NCBI RefSeq assembly: GCF_000403435.2
Contig: NZ_KE159710.1
Location: 434,001-498,000, forward strand
Direction: 5' to 3'
Source: Oscillibacter sp. 1-3
GTDB taxonomy: Bacteria > Bacillota > Clostridia > Oscillospirales > Oscillospiraceae
DNA length: 64,000 nucleotides
Below are positions 61,421 to 64,000 of this stretch, piece by piece. Under the pieces are notes generated by a model. It had not been told where the DNA came from. It searched no databases and saw nothing but the letters and a program-made list of their open reading frames with translations. How positions within the stretch are numbered: position 1 is the first letter of the stretch; every line of letters begins with the position of its first letter. The translations under genes were made by a program, and so were the position numbers.

Positions 61421-62377
61421 CTAAAACAGCCCCGCAGGAATACGGATGTCCTCCCGGGGTACCTTCTCCCAGGAAAAATCCGCCAGCAGCGCCTCCGCCG
61501 TCCGGGGCTCCGCCGAGGGGTTGAACCCCGCCAGATACGCCAGCTTTCCCAGCACCTCCGCCGCCGCACGGCCCCGGAGACTGTCCAGCCCCGCGTCCGC
61601 GTCCCGCTTGCTCAGCCGCCGGCCGTCCGGGGACAGCAGCAGCGGAAAGTGGACAAAGGCCGGCGCCGGCAGGCCCAGCAGCCGGTACAGCAGCAGCTGA
61701 CGTGGTGTGGAGGACAGCAGGTCCGCCCCCCGCACCACCTCCGTGACGCCCATGGCGGCGTCGTCCACCACCACCGCCAGTTGATAGGCGAACATCCCGT
61801 CGGACCGGCGCAGGAGAAAGTCCCCGCAGTCCCGGGCCAGATTCTCCCGGTACAGGCCCATATGTCCGTCGGCAAAGGCGATCTCCTCCTCCGGCGCCCG
61901 CAGCCGCAGGGCCGGGGAGCGTGATTTGGCCCGCTCCGCTGCCTCCGCCGCCGACAAACGGCGGCAGGTCCCGGCGTAGACCACCTGTCCGTCCTCCCGG
62001 TGCGGGGCACTGGCGGCGTGGAGCTCCGCCCGGGTGCAAAAACATGGGTACACCAGTCCCAAATCCGTCAGCCGCTCCAGGGCGGCCTGATACAGCGCCG
62101 TCCGCTCGCTCTGGTAATAGGGACCGTCCGATCCGCCGGCGCCGGGCCCCTCGTCCCAGTCAAGGCCCAGCCAGCGAAGGTCCTCCTCCATTCGGGCGGC
62201 ATACCGCCGGGGACAGCGGGCGGTATCCAGATCCTCCACACGCAGAATCACCTTTCCGCCCCGCTGCCGGACGCTGAGCCAGGCCAGCAGGCAGCAGAGG
62301 ATGTTACCCAGATGAATCCGCCCGCTGGGCGAGGGGGCGAACCGTCCCCTGGGAATGTCTCTACGCTCCATGGGCAT
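61421..62377 (-). CDS. gluQ: Glutamyl-Q tRNA(Asp) synthetase-like (GluQ)
   Basis: From the start at 62377 (GGGAGGG ahead) 318 residues are encoded. FAPSPSGRIHLGN (HIGH box), RVEDLDTARC, GPYYQSERTALYQAALERL, YPCFCTRAEL and LSKRDADAGLDSL (KMSKS box) identify the truncated glutamyl-tRNA-synthetase-like enzyme that attaches glutamate to queuosine in tRNA(Asp). The anticodon-binding domain of GluRS is absent, as expected. A hairpin region and trkA lie downstream. It is alone in its transcript. Confidence 0.9.
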   Translation of the reverse strand: MPMERRDIPRGRFAPSPSGRIHLGNILCCLLAWLSVRQRGGKVILRVEDLDTARCPRRYAARMEEDLRWLGLDWDEGPGAGGSDGPYYQSERTALYQAALERLTDLGLVYPCFCTRAELHAASAPHREDGQVVYAGTCRRLSAAEAAERAKSRSPALRLRAPEEEIAFADGHMGLYRENLARDCGDFLLRRSDGMFAYQLAVVVDDAAMGVTEVVRGADLLSSTPRQLLLYRLLGLPAPAFVHFPLLLSPDGRRLSKRDADAGLDSLRGRAAAEVLGKLAYLAGFNPSAEPRTAEALLADFSWEKVPREDIRIPAGLF

Positions 62378-62428
62378 CCGCCCTCCCTTCATTGGGGGTA
62401 TTATAGCACACGCCGGCGGAATTGCAAA

Positions 62429-62460
62429 GACCCGCCGCCGGAATCAACCGGCGGCGGGTC
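62429..62460. terminator. Terminator near the small ORF
   Basis: GACCCGCCGCCGG (62429-62441) pairs with CCGGCGGCGGGTC (62448-62460). On the minus strand TTTGC follows, ending the transcript from 62644. Confidence 0.75.
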
Positions 62461-62470
62461 TCTTCGGTTT

Positions 62471-62644
62471 TCACTGCATCAGCCGGTCCACGCAGGAGCG
62501 CATCTCCGCCTTGGAGGTCGCGGCGCGGGCGGCGTCAATCACGGCCTGACGCTCCGCCTCCGGCAGGGCGGCAAAGCGCTCCATGGCCTCGGGGCGCTGG
62601 GAAAAGGCCATGCTGAGGCCCTGGGGGAGTTCCTGTTGATCCAT
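62471..62644 (-). CDS. 57-residue conserved small protein
   Basis: The ATG at 62644 follows GAGAGGTG. The product is helical: MDQQELPQGLSMAFSQRPEA, then MERFAALPEAERQAVIDAARA and SKAEMRSCVDRLMQ. A longer frame on the same strand would overlap the stalk-protein gene without a ribosome site. Similar proteins seem common in Oscillospiraceae; no role is known. It starts about 40 bases after the stop of the upstream secreted protein. Confidence 0.6.
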   Translation of the reverse strand: MDQQELPQGLSMAFSQRPEAMERFAALPEAERQAVIDAARAATSKAEMRSCVDRLMQ

Positions 62645-62685
62645 CACATTCACCTCTCCCCCAGTATGCGCCGGGACGGCGGCGG

Positions 62686-63672
62686 TTATTCGCTGCAGAA
62701 GTAAAGGTCCAGCAGCAGGCTCAGGTCGCTGGCAGCCAGATACGTGACGCCCTCCTCCGTGACGCAGGGGGCAAGCAGCTCCCACTCCCCGTCCTCAGCA
62801 TTGGGACGCTTGGCGGCCCCGGCGCCGGGCAGAACGGAGAAAATCACCTTGTCCCCCTCCTTCACTGTGGCGCCCTGGCCGCTGACCCAGGAGACCTCAT
62901 AGTTCACGGCCTCCGCCACCGCCCGAAGAGGCAGCAGGCCCGGGCCGGACAGCTTGGCGTTCACGGACAGCTTCTCACCGTTCACCGTCACCTCGCCCTT
63001 GCCGTTCAGGGTATACCAGCCCCGGTAAGCATAGGGAAACAAAAGCACTTTCTCCGCATTCCCGTCCTTGTCCTTCCAGACCAGGATCTGGGAGCCGGGA
63101 ACCAGGCTGTCCACATTCACCATCTGCCTGGTCAGCCAGGGAGTGACCTGAGCGGAGACCGGAATTGTCAGAGTCTCTCCGCCGGCCACCGGCAAATTCA
63201 CCTCGGTGCGTTCCGGAGCAGGGTAAATGGCAATGGTAACAGTCTGATCTGTGCCGACAATTTCATAATACTCCGGCACCTTGTAATCCGCCGGGACATT
63301 GCCCACCACGATCAAAGCGGAGGTCTGGGGCGGCAGGCTCATGGTCATGGCGTTCCCCACCCAGGCGTAGAGTGTGTCGCCGTCTTTAACCTTGGTCATA
63401 TCCATGGGCAGTCCGGTGACGGCGTCCACGCAGGGCACGCCCTCCGGCAGATGGACAACGACCTCTCTGTGGAGGGCGGTTTCGTCGTCAGTCTGCAGCA
63501 GCAGGGAACCGCTCTCCAGCCGGGTGACCTTGCCCCAGACCCGGACGGGAGCGAGGCTGGCGGCCTCCGGCGCGGGGGAGATCAGCAGATCGTCCTCCGC
63601 CGCCAGGGCGGGTAGGGACAGCACCAGGGCAGCGCACAGCGCCAGGGAGAAAATTTTTACAAAACGCTTCAT
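62686..63672 (-). CDS. Secreted stalk-domain-type protein
   Basis: Starting at 63672 (AGGAAAGGAAG ahead) the protein has 328 residues with a signal peptide (MKRFVKIFSLALCAALVLS, cleavage near ALAAE). A beta-rich part follows with GKVTRLESGSLLLQTDD and LPEGVPCVDAVTGLPMDM. The C-terminal copper-amine-oxidase-N-like unit has NGEKLSVNAKLSGPGLLPLRAVAEAVNYEVSWVSGQGATV. It probably sits outside the cell; function unknown. Such proteins are numerous in this group, as also seen at 14071-15312. Confidence 0.75.
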   Translation of the reverse strand: MKRFVKIFSLALCAALVLSLPALAAEDDLLISPAPEAASLAPVRVWGKVTRLESGSLLLQTDDETALHREVVVHLPEGVPCVDAVTGLPMDMTKVKDGDTLYAWVGNAMTMSLPPQTSALIVVGNVPADYKVPEYYEIVGTDQTVTIAIYPAPERTEVNLPVAGGETLTIPVSAQVTPWLTRQMVNVDSLVPGSQILVWKDKDGNAEKVLLFPYAYRGWYTLNGKGEVTVNGEKLSVNAKLSGPGLLPLRAVAEAVNYEVSWVSGQGATVKEGDKVIFSVLPGAGAAKRPNAEDGEWELLAPCVTEEGVTYLAASDLSLLLDLYFCSE

Positions 63673-63767
63673 ATGGCTCTTCCTTTCCTGTTCAGTTGTA
63701 TGGTCAGACGGAGGGCAGCGCAAAAAAGTTCCCGCGAATCAAAATATTATGCGAAAATTTTTTGAGT

Positions 63768-64000
63768 TCACAGAGAATCCTCCATCACATCCAGCCCGCC
63801 CAGGTCCATACCCATCCGCAGGCCCAGGAGGAAGCGGCAGTCCCCGTCCACCTCCTCCTGGACAATCTGAGCTTCCAGGAGGTCCACAGTACTGAGCAAC
63901 TCGGGGGTTAAGCCGGCGGGCATAGCGGAAGGCGGCATAATGTTTCTCGAACTCCCGGCACAGCGTCACCTCCGGGCGGTGGTGGATATAGTCCCGTCGC
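63768..64000 (-). CDS. Partial gene at the right edge, possibly frameshifted
   Basis: Entering from the right edge, one frame reads RRDYIHHRPEVTLCREF, then EKHYAAFRYA. After a likely one-base change near 63918 in a C-rich run, the neighbouring frame continues GLTPELLSTVDLLEAQ, then a VDGDCRFLLGLRMG segment to a TGA at 63768-63770. The composition of the joined protein is natural, while each frame alone turns into Gly/Pro-rich sequence. No family is recognised. The 5' end lies outside the window. Confidence 0.35.

Overview
The window looks like chromosome from a GC-rich gut Clostridia, most likely Oscillospiraceae (Flavonifractor/Lawsonibacter/Oscillibacter-like). This rests on high GC with strong AGGAGG-type ribosome sites, a FapA/CheX-like/CheY cluster, SLH and stalk-domain secreted proteins, a YedF selenium operon, DUF6472, and cargo typical of gut Firmicutes conjugative elements. 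Taxonomy is inferred from gene content only.

The window has two halves. Positions 1 to about 26.3 kb are an accessory zone, mosaic in base composition and full of broken genes. It holds a Uma2 nuclease-like gene, a decayed tyrosine integrase with an inserted helix-turn-helix, three tandem serine-recombinase genes of which two are fragments, a metallophosphoesterase split by a palindromic insert, a two-gene module joining a membrane-anchored Dcd/dUTPase-fold protein to an anti-phage-type cytidine deaminase (6.0-9.3 kb), reverse transcriptase and IS3 relics, an M20 amidohydrolase, an AT-rich membrane protein and two secreted proteins. From 16.3 to 25.3 kb there is a remnant of an integrative element: a large serine recombinase, replication-initiator-like, cysteine-rich VLP and small sigma-factor genes, a palindrome-rich origin-like stretch, and a TetR-controlled membrane operon. 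This segment is bounded by outward-facing inverted repeats of about 135 bp. Nested inside is a second pair, about 270 bp each, enclosing a HAD phosphatase gene and a 64-residue ORF. No relaxase or coupling protein is visible, so the element is probably immobile alone.

Positions 26.3 to 64 kb are ordinary core-like chromosome in compact operons: amidase; RlmI-type methyltransferase; an HlyD-MacB-SLH export operon under a palindromic operator; PepD; a DUF3798/DUF6672 ABC importer; FapA-CheX-CheY; a peptide and D-amino-acid catabolic block; an SSB-like protein; a YedF-desulfurase-DUF3343-DUF6472-NUDIX operon; PfkA; TrkH/TrkA potassium uptake; GluQ; and a stalk-domain protein.

The best regulatory story is at 45.4-53.5 kb. 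A PrpR-like sigma-54 activator (48977-50935) lies between two predicted sigma-54 promoters. One drives an APC permease, a P1 peptidase and a DppA D-aminopeptidase leftward. The other drives an N-acyl-D-amino-acid deacylase and a penicillin-recognising serine hydrolase rightward. Each promoter has three phased direct repeats upstream, which look like the activator's binding sites. Together these genes could import and dismantle D-residue-containing peptides such as peptidoglycan fragments.

The strongest candidate for an undescribed system is the 6040-9315 pair. Its Dcd-fold partner appears to lack the catalytic glutamate and carries a C-terminal membrane anchor.
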